A stretch of 24,047 nucleotides of DNA from an uncultured Prevotellaceae bacterium (GTDB taxonomy: Bacteria > Bacteroidota > Bacteroidia > Bacteroidales > Bacteroidaceae). The notes beneath the pieces were generated by a model, which was given only the letters and a program-made list of their open reading frames with translations, was not told the origin of the DNA and made no database searches. The translations under genes were made by a program, and so were the position numbers. Positions 16,484-23,613 of the stretch are shown here, piece by piece (position 1 is the first letter of the stretch; the number at the start of each line of letters is the position of its first letter). Location of the stretch: positions 1 through 24,047 of the forward strand of contig CACYKX010000020.1 in the NCBI GenBank assembly GCA_902775075.1, written 5' to 3'.

Positions 16484-17794
16484 TTATAGGAAGAAACCCT
16501 CATATACCACACCTATATTGATAGAAGGTTCGTTATTATAGGTATTCTTGAATTTGCGCAGATTATATTCTGCCTTGATACCGATCTGTGGAACAGGATG
16601 GTAGTTGATGCCGGCGGCAAAAATCTGTTTGTTGGTCCATTGCTTTGTCGTGGCGTGAATATAAGAATCGTAATATTCGTAATGACCGAAGACATAAAGT
16701 TTCTTGTTGTCGGCACGGAGAGACTCTATCTGCGAGAAGATATCGTAGCCAGCTTCGAGCATGGTGGCAATAGCATGACTACCGAAATATTTTCCGTTGC
16801 CCGACTCATAAGGTTTTACCAACGAGGTGGTAGGATATACATAAGAAGTAATCTTGTTGGCATCACTCACATAACCATAGTCTGCGTTTCCACGAACGAT
16901 CCAGTTGTGAGCATGATATGTGAAGTCGATGGTTCCGATATACACATTACCCTTGATATTCTTGGCGTCTCCGCTCTCCATATCGTGAGGTACGGCGTTG
17001 TGCATGGCTTGCCCGTAATAGCCGCTCATACCGATGCGCAACCCCGGAATGGAATAGTTGTCGAGACGACCGGCTACAGCATATTTGTTGGCTACATCAA
17101 ACTCGAAAGGGGATTGTGTGCCACCTTTTATCCAGTTTGTTCGGCTAAAGTTGAAGGCGTTCAAACCTGCGAGTAATTGAGCCTCATAGCGGAATTTACC
17201 CAAGCGTCCCCAAAGAGAAACACCAGTCTGATGCCAGGTACAAGGAAGAATTGTGTTTTCTCCTTCCGGGCGATATACGGTAAAGAAGTTTAGAGGTTCA
17301 TGATTTGCGTTGGTCAATCCGATTGGTACTACGATATGTCCCATCTTCAGATTCAAGGCACGAGAGAAAGATTTCTGCAACCAGAACTGTTCCAGTTCCA
17401 CTTCACCCCCTCGTTCATTCTCCTGTTCAAACTCGATAGCCTCGTCGGCTTCATATTCAATAGAAGAACCACTTCCGCCATGTTCAAACTCGATCTCACT
17501 ACCTAAGGTCCAACCTTTGCCGAAGTCGTAGCCGAGATAGATGACGGCATGAGGAATGTCGAAACGTCCATGACTAGGGTCGTTCTTGTACTTCTGAGGA
17601 ACCGTATATCGGTTGCCGTTGTCGCTATAGAAGTTTCTGCTATAGGCAGCCTCTCCATATCCTCCGATGCTGAGGCGTTTTCCTCCGGCATGATTCATCA
17701 CAGAATCGGCCGCATGAGTCTGGGCATCTGCGTATATACCACTTGTAAAGGTCATGATTCCAGCAAGAATGCTGATTTTGAATGAATTATTCAT
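16484..17794 (-). CDS. Outer-membrane beta-barrel protein (porin-like) with acidic loop
   Basis: A 436-residue protein with a signal peptide of about 24 residues (GIYADAQ). Many alternating hydrophobic strands with aromatic girdles follow, for example LSIGGYGEAAYSRNFY, HAVIYLGYDFGKGWTLGSEI, KMGHIVVPIGLTNANHEP and IFAAGINYHPVPQIGIKAEY. It resembles the phosphate-selective-porin (O/P-like) superfamily of Bacteroidetes. Residues 100-136 hold 14 acidic residues in 37, likely a loop and possibly a cation-binding site. The protein ends in FFL rather than in Phe. It is the first gene of the imelysin/di-heme cytochrome operon, and its promoter carries the 48-bp element also found before the flavodoxin gene. 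The transported substrate cannot be read from sequence. Confidence 0.85.
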   Translation of the reverse strand: MNNSFKISILAGIMTFTSGIYADAQTHAADSVMNHAGGKRLSIGGYGEAAYSRNFYSDNGNRYTVPQKYKNDPSHGRFDIPHAVIYLGYDFGKGWTLGSEIEFEHGGSGSSIEYEADEAIEFEQENERGGEVELEQFWLQKSFSRALNLKMGHIVVPIGLTNANHEPLNFFTVYRPEGENTILPCTWHQTGVSLWGRLGKFRYEAQLLAGLNAFNFSRTNWIKGGTQSPFEFDVANKYAVAGRLDNYSIPGLRIGMSGYYGQAMHNAVPHDMESGDAKNIKGNVYIGTIDFTYHAHNWIVRGNADYGYVSDANKITSYVYPTTSLVKPYESGNGKYFGSHAIATMLEAGYDIFSQIESLRADNKKLYVFGHYEYYDSYIHATTKQWTNKQIFAAGINYHPVPQIGIKAEYNLRKFKNTYNNEPSINIGVVYEGFFL

Positions 17795-17834
17795 ATCTGA
17801 AATATATTATGTATTTTCGCATTATTTCCGGATG

Positions 17835-17910
17835 CAAAAGTACGGATCTTTACATTTCTATACAATACTTAAAAATTGGTAAAAGCGTGGATACCTACTT
17901 ATGGGGATGG
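17835..17910 (-). promoter_or_regulatory. Promoter and shared 48-bp element of the porin operon
   Basis: On the minus strand a -7 TACTTTTG (17835-17842) and a -33 TATTG (17863-17867) are 20 bp apart. The element 17863-17910 spans the -33 and the DNA upstream. It shares 38 of 48 bases with 19002-19049 ahead of the flavodoxin gene. It contains GGTA (17878-17881), 10 bp, TACC (17892-17895), with the dyad centre about 55 bp upstream of the predicted start. Invariant parts are CCCCA, AAGTAGGTA, TACC and ATTTTTAAGTATTG. The placement fits binding of an activator. Confidence 0.75.
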
Positions 17911-17926
17911 TAATATAAAAAATAAA

Positions 17927-17948
17927 AGGCACGTTTCTCAACGTACCT
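17927..17948 (-). terminator. Terminator of the flavodoxin-DUF2023 operon
   Basis: AGGCACGTT (17927-17935) and AACGTACCT (17940-17948) pair at 8 of 9 positions with loop TCTC. On the minus strand the stem is followed by TTTTATTTTTTATA, a good U-rich tail. It lies 59 bp after the DUF2023 stop codon. Confidence 0.8.
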
Positions 17949-18007
17949 AATATCTATTATACAAAAACATTATGAACTTTATTATTCGTGAACTCTTCGA
18001 TCCCCAC

Positions 18008-18367
18008 TTATTGCAAGTTGGCTAAAGAAGAATGGACTGCTTTATTCTTTCTTTTGCAAAAACGTTCACATTGGGCACAAATGTCATATCCCAGCATAGC
18101 GCCAAGAATGAAATCTTCTTCCGGAGAAAGTTGGCATAATGGTTTTGTCACAATTAGTCTGATCGCATCCAGACATTCTCGTTTGCCGAAATAAAGGTTC
18201 AGACGGTCGTTTCCCACGGGTTGGAGTATATATTCTATACCTTGATGCTGTAGACGCTCAAGGGCCTCCTCCTCGTATTTCTTGTTGAAGGTGTAGAGTA
18301 TCATGTTGCGTACTCCTTTTCTATACTCGTAAATGTGGTTAGCGAGAACCTTTAACTCTATTGGCAT
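18008..18367 (-). CDS. DUF2023 family protein with Cys-rich motif
   Basis: A 119-residue cytoplasmic protein with no signal peptide or membrane segment, matching my recollection of the DUF2023 family, whose function is not established. The N-terminal half (about 1-65) reads as a small alpha/beta fold (HIYEYRKGVRNMILYT, GIEYILQPV, LNLYFG). The C-terminal part holds LSPEEDFILGAMLGYD followed by CAQCERFC, with Cys97, Cys100 and Cys104 (CX2CX3C); Cys65 and Cys78 are further cysteines. The motif could bind a metal or an iron-sulfur cluster, which is inference. It starts 32 bp after the flavodoxin stop codon and shares its operon, suggesting a role with flavodoxin, in electron transfer or in iron-poor growth. 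Confidence 0.8.
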   Translation of the reverse strand: MPIELKVLANHIYEYRKGVRNMILYTFNKKYEEEALERLQHQGIEYILQPVGNDRLNLYFGKRECLDAIRLIVTKPLCQLSPEEDFILGAMLGYDICAQCERFCKRKNKAVHSSLANLQ

Positions 18368-18399
18368 AATTATTTATATGTACGGGATAATAGGAAAAA

Positions 18400-18894
18400 C
18401 TAAAGAGATTTCTTGATGCTATCGATCCATGCGTCGATACGACCTTCTGTTTTGTCGTCCTCGTTGACGTCGTCAAGGGCAAGACCTACGAATTTACCGT
18501 CAACAACGGCTTCGCTATCATCATAGTTGTATTCGTCGGCAGATACTCCGGGAAGTACATTTGCGCCGGCTTCTATAGCGGCATCATAGAGTTCTTTCAT
18601 ACCGCCACAGAAGGTGTCGCAATAACTTTCGCTATCGCCACAACCGAATAGGGCAACGGTTTTGCCGGATAATCCTGCGGCTTTCAAAGTCTTTATGCCA
18701 TCATACCAGTCGTCTTGTAGTTCTCCGGCTCCCCAGGTAGAGGTGCCCAGAATCAAGTTGCTGTTACTATTGATGTCATCGGTCTTAAGGTTTTGAACAT
18801 CAATAGCTTCTACGCCCAATTTCTCGGCGATAGTTTCTGCGATTGTCTGACATGTTCCTGTAGAGGAACCGTAGATTACTATTGTTTTTTCCAT
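18400..18894 (-). CDS. fldA: Flavodoxin
   Basis: A 164-residue long-chain flavodoxin, an FMN-carrying low-potential electron carrier that substitutes for ferredoxin when iron is scarce. The FMN phosphate loop is GSSTGTCQ (residues 9-16), followed by the flavodoxin segments LILGTSTWGAGELQDDWYDG, TVALFGCGDSESYCDTFCGG and VGLALDDVNEDDKTEGRI. I chose the ATG at 18894 because the protein then begins MEKTIVIYG as in other flavodoxins. A longer in-frame start at 18930 would add a 12-residue basic extension not typical of the family. It is transcribed with DUF2023 from a promoter bearing the 48-bp element shared with the porin operon. Confidence 0.95.
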   Translation of the reverse strand: MEKTIVIYGSSTGTCQTIAETIAEKLGVEAIDVQNLKTDDINSNSNLILGTSTWGAGELQDDWYDGIKTLKAAGLSGKTVALFGCGDSESYCDTFCGGMKELYDAAIEAGANVLPGVSADEYNYDDSEAVVDGKFVGLALDDVNEDDKTEGRIDAWIDSIKKSL

Positions 18895-18973
18895 CGTTTT
18901 ATTAATTTTAGGGTTTATTTTTCGGGCCACCCTTATAAGTATAGGATATGCCTCATGAACAATTTCTTGGTTG

Positions 18974-19049
18974 CAAAGATACGGGCAATCGTAGAAATCT
19001 GCAATACTTAAAAATGGGTAAAGATATTTCTACCTACTTTTGGGGATAG
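18974..19049 (-). promoter_or_regulatory. Promoter and shared 48-bp element of the flavodoxin operon
   Basis: On the minus strand a -7 TATCTTTG (18974-18981) lies 20 bp from a -33 TATTG (19002-19006). The element 19002-19049 carries GGTA (19017-19020), 10 bp, TACC (19031-19034), and the same flanks (CCCCA, AAGTAGGTA, ATTTTTAAGTATTG) in the same spacing to the -33 as at the porin promoter. The predicted transcript has a leader of about 75 nt. Confidence 0.75.
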
Positions 19050-19058
19050 ATAAAAAAA

Positions 19059-19083
19059 TAGGCATGCCCCCATAGCATACCTA
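19059..19083 (-). terminator. Terminator of the Lrp/AsnC gene
   Basis: TAGGCATGC (19059-19067) and GCATACCTA (19075-19083) pair at 8 of 9 positions with a 7-nt loop. On the minus strand the stem is followed by TTTTTTTATC. It is 29 bp after the stop codon. Confidence 0.8.
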
Positions 19084-19112
19084 CTTATGATGATGAATAT
19101 GATTCATGTATG

Positions 19113-19583
19113 TCATTTCAAAGGCACACCATACGTGTTTTTCACCTCCTTCATCACGAAGATACTATGAAAATAACCTACGCTATCTATGTTTCCCAGT
19201 TTGGTGCGCATAAACTCCTGATATGAATCCATATCGCGCGTTTGGATCTTTAGGGTGAAATCATACTCTCCACTCGTGTTATAACATTCCGTTATCTCCT
19301 CAATACCTTGTATCGTCTCCATGAAATCATCCATCAACTGCTGAGAATGATGCCTAAGTCGCATATTACAGAGAACAGTAATACCATTTCCCGTCTTCTT
19401 AGCGTCCAAGACAGCACGATATCCCTTGATGAACCCCTCACGTTCAAGTCGCTTCTGTCGGTCGAAAGTCGGCGAAGTGGAGAGGTTTATGCGAGCTGCA
19501 AGTTCCTTGATTGTGAGTGTGGAATCTTTCTGTAGAATGCGCAATATCTTGCGATCTATATCATCTAAATCTTCGTATTTCAT
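19113..19583 (-). CDS. Lrp/AsnC-family transcriptional regulator
   Basis: A 156-residue regulator. The N-terminal helix-turn-helix (about 6-50: LDDIDRKILRILQ, then IKELAARINLSTSPTFDR) binds DNA. The C-terminal RAM/AsnC domain (about 68-145, with ECYNTSGEYDFTLKI) would bind an amino acid or similar ligand and form oligomers. I chose ATG at 19583, giving MKYEDLDDIDRK, the canonical start. A longer frame reaching 19736 would run through the gene's own promoter and into that of the divergent gene. The neighbouring MetE-like gene is divergently transcribed and is the likely target. The family is firm; the ligand is unknown, with methionine or another amino acid suggested by context. Confidence 0.93.
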   Translation of the reverse strand: MKYEDLDDIDRKILRILQKDSTLTIKELAARINLSTSPTFDRQKRLEREGFIKGYRAVLDAKKTGNGITVLCNMRLRHHSQQLMDDFMETIQGIEEITECYNTSGEYDFTLKIQTRDMDSYQEFMRTKLGNIDSVGYFHSIFVMKEVKNTYGVPLK

Positions 19584-19628
19584 GCTTTTTGATAGAATAA
19601 TATACTGTAATCCGATATAATTATAGCA

Positions 19629-19659
19629 CAAAGATAGTATATTTTCCTGAAGTTGCAAA
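19629..19659 (-). promoter_or_regulatory. Promoter of the Lrp/AsnC gene
   Basis: On the minus strand TTTG (19656-19659) and TATCTTTG (19629-19636) are 19 bp apart, a full match to the Bacteroidetes promoter. Its -33 is only 6 bp from the -33 of the divergent promoter at 19666-19696. Confidence 0.75.
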
Positions 19660-19665
19660 ATAATA

Positions 19666-19696
19666 TTTGATAAATGATATTGTTCTATTATCTTTG
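19666..19696 (+). promoter_or_regulatory. Promoter of the MetE-like gene
   Basis: TTTG (19666-19669) and TATCTTTG (19689-19696) are 19 bp apart, again a full match. The predicted start near 19700 gives a leader of about 30 nt before ATG 19730. Confidence 0.75.
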
Positions 19697-19729
19697 CACA
19701 TCGAAAATCATTATAAAAACAAATATCAA

Positions 19730-20809
19730 ATGACAAAAATTATCAAAGGCGTAGAGGTTCCACAGAGAGCCGATTTCGTGGGCAGTTTCCTTCGTCCATC
19801 AAATCTTAGTGCAAGCAACTGCGACAGCTATGTAGCAGAAGTAATCGAAAAACAGAAACAATTAGGCTATCATATCATTACCGATGGTGAGTTTAACAGA
19901 ACCTATTGGCATCTAGACTTCTTCTGGGGTTTCGGAGGCGTCGCCCATGAACAAGGAGGTGACGTCATCTTCAATGGAGAGAAAGCCCAACTCGACCGCG
20001 TCTATCTCACAGGTAAACTTACCGCCCAGCCACATCCTTTCATAGAAGACTTCAGACGAACCCAGCAATATGAGGATGCGCAGAGTGTCGCCAAACTTAC
20101 GATTCCTGCTCCGGCACAATTCTTCCAGCAACTCATCATTCCACAGAACTTCCCAAGCACACGTGCGATATATCCAGACCTTAACGATCTGATACACGAC
20201 ATCGCCTTCGTATATCGTGATTTCATCCGCCAGTTTTATGAGATAGGAGGGCGTTATCTGCAATTCGACGACTGCACATGGGGCGCCATCGTCGGTGAGG
20301 CTGCAGCCCAACGCTATGCCAGTTTGAGCGACAATCTTGATGAAGTGAAAGAGCTTTTACTTACTGTCAACAATTTATCTTTGGAGGGACGTCCCGAAGG
20401 CTTGGTGGTGGCATCTCATATCTGTCGAGGCAATTACCATTCCACTTGGTTCAATAGCGGCTCATACGATACCGTGGCCGACTGGGTATTTGCGCGCGAG
20501 AAAGTAGATATTCTCTATCTGGAATATGATGATGAACGTTCGGGTGGTTTTGAGCCGTTGAGCAAGGTAAGTAGCGATAAACATGTCGTCCTCGGACTTA
20601 TCACCACCAAGCGTCCGGAATTGGAGGATAAAGCCTATATCATCAATCGCATCCATGAGGCAGCCCGTTATATCCCGCTCAGTCGACTTTCACTTTCTCC
20701 TCAATGTGGTTTTGCTTCTTGTGCCATAGGTAACAAACTCACCCAAGAGGAACAATGGCAAAAACTCCGACTGGTTCGCGAGATTGCGGATGAAGTATGG
20801 CCCGCATGA
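19730..20809 (+). CDS. MetE C-terminal-like (cobalamin-independent) methyltransferase
   Basis: A 359-residue protein like the catalytic half of cobalamin-independent methionine synthase, in the style of stand-alone YxjG/YxjH proteins; full-length MetE is about twice as long. The N-terminal segment has VGSFLRPSNL and ITDGEFNRTYWHLDFFWG. Likely zinc ligands are His230 and Cys232 (ASHICRGN), Glu265 (YLEYDD) and Cys326 (SPQCGFAS). It would methylate homocysteine or a related thiol, though the methyl donor is unclear because the N-terminal folate-binding half is missing. ATG 19730 was chosen since it follows the promoter; an upstream in-frame ATG at 19667 lies within the -33 element. It is divergent from an Lrp/AsnC gene that probably controls it. 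Confidence 0.88.
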   Translation: MTKIIKGVEVPQRADFVGSFLRPSNLSASNCDSYVAEVIEKQKQLGYHIITDGEFNRTYWHLDFFWGFGGVAHEQGGDVIFNGEKAQLDRVYLTGKLTAQPHPFIEDFRRTQQYEDAQSVAKLTIPAPAQFFQQLIIPQNFPSTRAIYPDLNDLIHDIAFVYRDFIRQFYEIGGRYLQFDDCTWGAIVGEAAAQRYASLSDNLDEVKELLLTVNNLSLEGRPEGLVVASHICRGNYHSTWFNSGSYDTVADWVFAREKVDILYLEYDDERSGGFEPLSKVSSDKHVVLGLITTKRPELEDKAYIINRIHEAARYIPLSRLSLSPQCGFASCAIGNKLTQEEQWQKLRLVREIADEVWPA

Positions 20810-20865
20810 TAACGGAAAAAGTATAAAAATATGAAGAAAAACGTGGAGATATAAGAAATAATATT

Positions 20866-20873
20866 TATATTTG
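20866..20873 (+). promoter_or_regulatory. Possible -7 element before the carboxypeptidase-regulatory-like gene
   Basis: TATATTTG matches TAnnTTTG, 44 bp before the start codon, but no TTTG stands at -33 and the surrounding DNA is AT-rich, so a chance match is possible. Confidence 0.3.
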
Positions 20874-20917
20874 ATGCAGAAAAGAACATAAGTCGGTGAT
20901 ACTCAAAACATAAGCCT

Positions 20918-22129
20918 ATGAAAAAGTGGATAGCGCTGATGATATTCTGCATCTGTAGTATGACGATAGGAGCACAAAATGTGAAGACTATCAGAGGACA
21001 CGTAAGCGACGAGAAGGGGCACGATGTCAAAGCAGCCTCGATCATCGCAGACGATGGACATACCGCAACAGTCTCCAACGAGAATGGATACTTTATCCTA
21101 AATGTGCCCGAGAAGACACATACCATTACCGTATCCCATCTAGGCTATCTCTCAGAGATACTCAAGGTAGGAGAAAAGACAGAACTCAGCGTCCGCTTAC
21201 ATTCTAAGGCTGTGATGCTACAGGATGTGTTGGTGGCAGATGCTGAGGATGTCTTGAAGATCGCCATCCAGAATATCCCGAAGAATTATGTCATGGAGCC
21301 ACAATTATACGATTGTTTCTATCGCGAGACAACGTGCAAGGGCAGACGCTTTATCTATGTTGCCGAAGCCGTGATGCAGATGTACAAGATGGCGACCGAT
21401 TGCGGTATAGATTTTGATAAAGTGGCTATCGGCAAGGCGCGCCGGTTGATTTCCACGCAGGCTAATGATACCTTGGGAGCTAAGATAGCAGGTGGTCCTA
21501 CGACTCCATTGATCCTCGATATCGTGAAGAACCGAGATTATTTGTTGAATGATGCCGTCCTTTCGCAATATAAGTTTTCGATGCGTCCAGCTCCGACGAC
21601 AACAGACGGCAGAAGTGAAGTCATCGTGACGATAGAACCCTATCGCGTGACCGAAGAAGCCCTACTTTGGGGAGACTTCTATATCGATACCGAGACGATG
21701 GCAATCAGACAGGTCAACCTACAATTAGACATGAAAGACCGAAGTAAGGCAGAACGCTTTATGCTGCAACAAAAGCCTGTAGGCGTGAGATTTAAGCCGC
21801 AGCAGTTGAATATCCAGTTAAACTACCGTCCAGACCATCAAGGCAAACTCTTCCTAGGATATATACGCTCAGATATAGCCTTTAAATGCGATTGGAAACG
21901 CCGTTTGTTCTCAGCAGGATATCGAGTGACCTCAGAAATGGTAGTAACAGACGTGAAAGTGGAAGGCATCAAGCCAATCAAGGGAAGGAATAGTTTCCGG
22001 AAACAAGAATCACTCTACGACCATCCCGAGTATTTCGGAGATGCCGACTTCTGGCAGAAATATAACATCATAGCCCCGACAGAAACCCTACTCAATGGCA
22101 TCAAGAAGTTTATGAAGCGCGAAAAATAA
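20918..22129 (+). CDS. Secreted protein with carboxypeptidase-regulatory-like domain
   Basis: A 403-residue exported protein of unknown function. A signal peptide covers about residues 1-20 (FCICSMTIGAQ). A carboxypeptidase-D regulatory-like beta-sandwich spans about 25-95 (IRGHVSDEKGHDVKAA, SNENGYFILNVPEKTHTITV, SHLGYLSEIL). The remaining 300 residues begin with VLKIAIQNIPKNY and a CFYRET motif, which recall the N-terminal part of DUF5686-type Bacteroidetes envelope proteins. There is no long outer-membrane barrel, so it is about half the length of those proteins. No enzyme motif is recognised. The gene sits 108 bp after the methyltransferase and 81 bp before the MATE gene and may be a single transcription unit. 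Confidence 0.75.
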   Translation: MKKWIALMIFCICSMTIGAQNVKTIRGHVSDEKGHDVKAASIIADDGHTATVSNENGYFILNVPEKTHTITVSHLGYLSEILKVGEKTELSVRLHSKAVMLQDVLVADAEDVLKIAIQNIPKNYVMEPQLYDCFYRETTCKGRRFIYVAEAVMQMYKMATDCGIDFDKVAIGKARRLISTQANDTLGAKIAGGPTTPLILDIVKNRDYLLNDAVLSQYKFSMRPAPTTTDGRSEVIVTIEPYRVTEEALLWGDFYIDTETMAIRQVNLQLDMKDRSKAERFMLQQKPVGVRFKPQQLNIQLNYRPDHQGKLFLGYIRSDIAFKCDWKRRLFSAGYRVTSEMVVTDVKVEGIKPIKGRNSFRKQESLYDHPEYFGDADFWQKYNIIAPTETLLNGIKKFMKREK

Positions 22130-22172
22130 ACAAATTCGTATACAAAACAGAACACAATTCCCGAGAAAACCG

Positions 22173-22180
22173 TACCTTTG
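22173..22180 (+). promoter_or_regulatory. -7 element of the MATE transporter gene
   Basis: TACCTTTG, followed by GCA as at other promoters in this window, lies 30 bp before the start codon. No TTTG is present at -33. Confidence 0.5.
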
Positions 22181-22210
22181 CAGCTGATAAGATTGTAAAG
22201 GAAATAGGTT

Positions 22211-23557
22211 ATGGATAAGAATCGGATAGATATGCTCAACGGCCCCCTGTTGGGCAAGATCATGAGTTTTGCGCTCCCTTTTGCGGTAAGCAGCATCTTG
22301 CAACAGCTGTTCAACTCCGTGGATGTTGCCGTTGTAGGTCGCTTTGCATCGAGCGAAGCCCTTGCCGCCGTAGGGGCCAACACGTTTCTTATCAACCTGA
22401 TGCTTAATCTGTTTTTAGGAATCTCGATAGGAGCCAATGTCGTTATAGCCAATTTGATAGGACAGCGTGACGGCAAGCGCATTCGAAGAGCCGTGGGCAG
22501 CACGATGGTCATCGCCTTGCTGGGTGGATGCGTCATGCTGGTGGTAGGGTTGGTTGTAGCGCGTCCTGTCTTGGAGTGGATGGGAACGCCACAGAACATA
22601 CTAGATGATGCCGTACTCTACCTGAGAATCTATTTCTTAGGCGTCCCTTGTTTTATGGTCTACAACTTTGGAGCTTCGGTATTGAGAAGTAAGGGTGACA
22701 CCAAGCGACCGCTATATATCCTTGTCGTAGCGGGAGTTATCAACGCTATGCTCAACCTATTGTTTGTTATCGTGTTCCGGATGAGTGTGGCCGGAGTCGC
22801 CATTGCCACAGGTATAGCCAACCTGTTTAGTGCCGCTGTTATCATATACCTATTGATGCACGAAAAGATGCCTTTCCGACTGCGATGGCGTTATCTGAGT
22901 TTAGACCGCCAAGAGGTAAAGCGCATCCTTCAGATCGGTATACCGGCAGGTTTGCAGACCATGGTATTCTCGCTTAGTAATGTATTCGTGCAGACAAGCA
23001 TCAACACCTATGGCTCCTCAGCTATTGCCGGGGCAAGCATCAGTCAGATGTTCGACTACTATTGTTATTTCTTGATGGTAGGCTTCAGTAGTGCCGCCGT
23101 AACCTTTGTGGGACAAAACTATGGAGCCGGTCTCATAGACCGTTGCAAGCGTACCTTTTGGATATGTCTAGGTGGGGGAGCGCTAGCCTGTTTGGCAGGA
23201 AACCTACTCTTCATAATAGGCTCCGATAGTTTCGTATCCATCTTTTCAGAAGACCGCGACGTGGCGCGATATGCCATGCTCCGAATGTCTACGGTGTTGT
23301 GGTTCCAATGGATGGCAGCCGCTTACGAGATACCGGCATCCGCCATGCGAGGATTCGGTCATTCCCTAGAGCCAGCCTTGATCACGATATTCGGTACATG
23401 CGTGTTCCGCCTAGTATGGATATTCACCATCGTACCCATATGGGCAGGTTTCCAGCATCTGATGATGATATATCCTATCTCGTGGATCTTTACCGTCCTA
23501 CTGATGGTTCCTGTATACGTTTGGCAGAGCAGAAAGGCATTCGCACGATTTCAATGA
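22211..23557 (+). CDS. MATE-family efflux transporter
   Basis: A 448-residue integral inner-membrane protein of the multidrug and toxin extrusion family (NorM/DinF-like), with about 12 hydrophobic segments in two similar halves. Family features include the N-terminal MLNGPLLGKIMSFALPFAVS, SILQQLFNSVDVAVVGRF, GISIGANVVIANLIGQ, and in the second half GIPAGLQTMVFSLSNVFVQT and AAVTFVGQNYGAG. It would export cationic or hydrophobic compounds using a Na+ or H+ gradient; the substrate is not predictable. It has its own candidate promoter and is followed by non-coding DNA. Confidence 0.95.
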   Translation: MDKNRIDMLNGPLLGKIMSFALPFAVSSILQQLFNSVDVAVVGRFASSEALAAVGANTFLINLMLNLFLGISIGANVVIANLIGQRDGKRIRRAVGSTMVIALLGGCVMLVVGLVVARPVLEWMGTPQNILDDAVLYLRIYFLGVPCFMVYNFGASVLRSKGDTKRPLYILVVAGVINAMLNLLFVIVFRMSVAGVAIATGIANLFSAAVIIYLLMHEKMPFRLRWRYLSLDRQEVKRILQIGIPAGLQTMVFSLSNVFVQTSINTYGSSAIAGASISQMFDYYCYFLMVGFSSAAVTFVGQNYGAGLIDRCKRTFWICLGGGALACLAGNLLFIIGSDSFVSIFSEDRDVARYAMLRMSTVLWFQWMAAAYEIPASAMRGFGHSLEPALITIFGTCVFRLVWIFTIVPIWAGFQHLMMIYPISWIFTVLLMVPVYVWQSRKAFARFQ

Positions 23558-23613
23558 GAATTATTGGAGGGGGCTTTTTCCTTTGATTCTCCGAGATTCC
23601 TTCGGGGCAAGGA
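23556..23613 (+). terminator. Weak hairpins after the MATE gene, possible terminator
   Basis: GAGAAT (23556-23561) pairs with ATTCTC (23586-23591), and GGA (23566-23568) with TCC (23579-23581), enclosing GGGGGCTTTT. A second hairpin, TCCTT (23598-23602) with AAGGA (23609-23613), follows. Neither has a clear U tail, and the first overlaps the stop codon. Confidence 0.3.

Noticed and set aside
17863..17910. Reading the 48-bp element as a classical Fur box
   Set aside because: The GGTA-N10-TACC dyad and its flanks do not resemble the GATAATGATAATCATTATC consensus, and the position upstream of the -33 suits an activator better than a repressor.
18895..18930. Upstream start giving flavodoxin a 12-residue extension
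   Set aside because: Flavodoxins begin directly with the first beta strand (KTIVIYG); the extension is basic and low in complexity.
19667..19729. Upstream start for the MetE-like protein
   Set aside because: ATG 19667 lies inside the -33 element, upstream of the predicted transcription start.
19584..19736. Upstream start for the Lrp/AsnC protein
   Set aside because: The extension would run through the gene's own consensus promoter and the divergent one.
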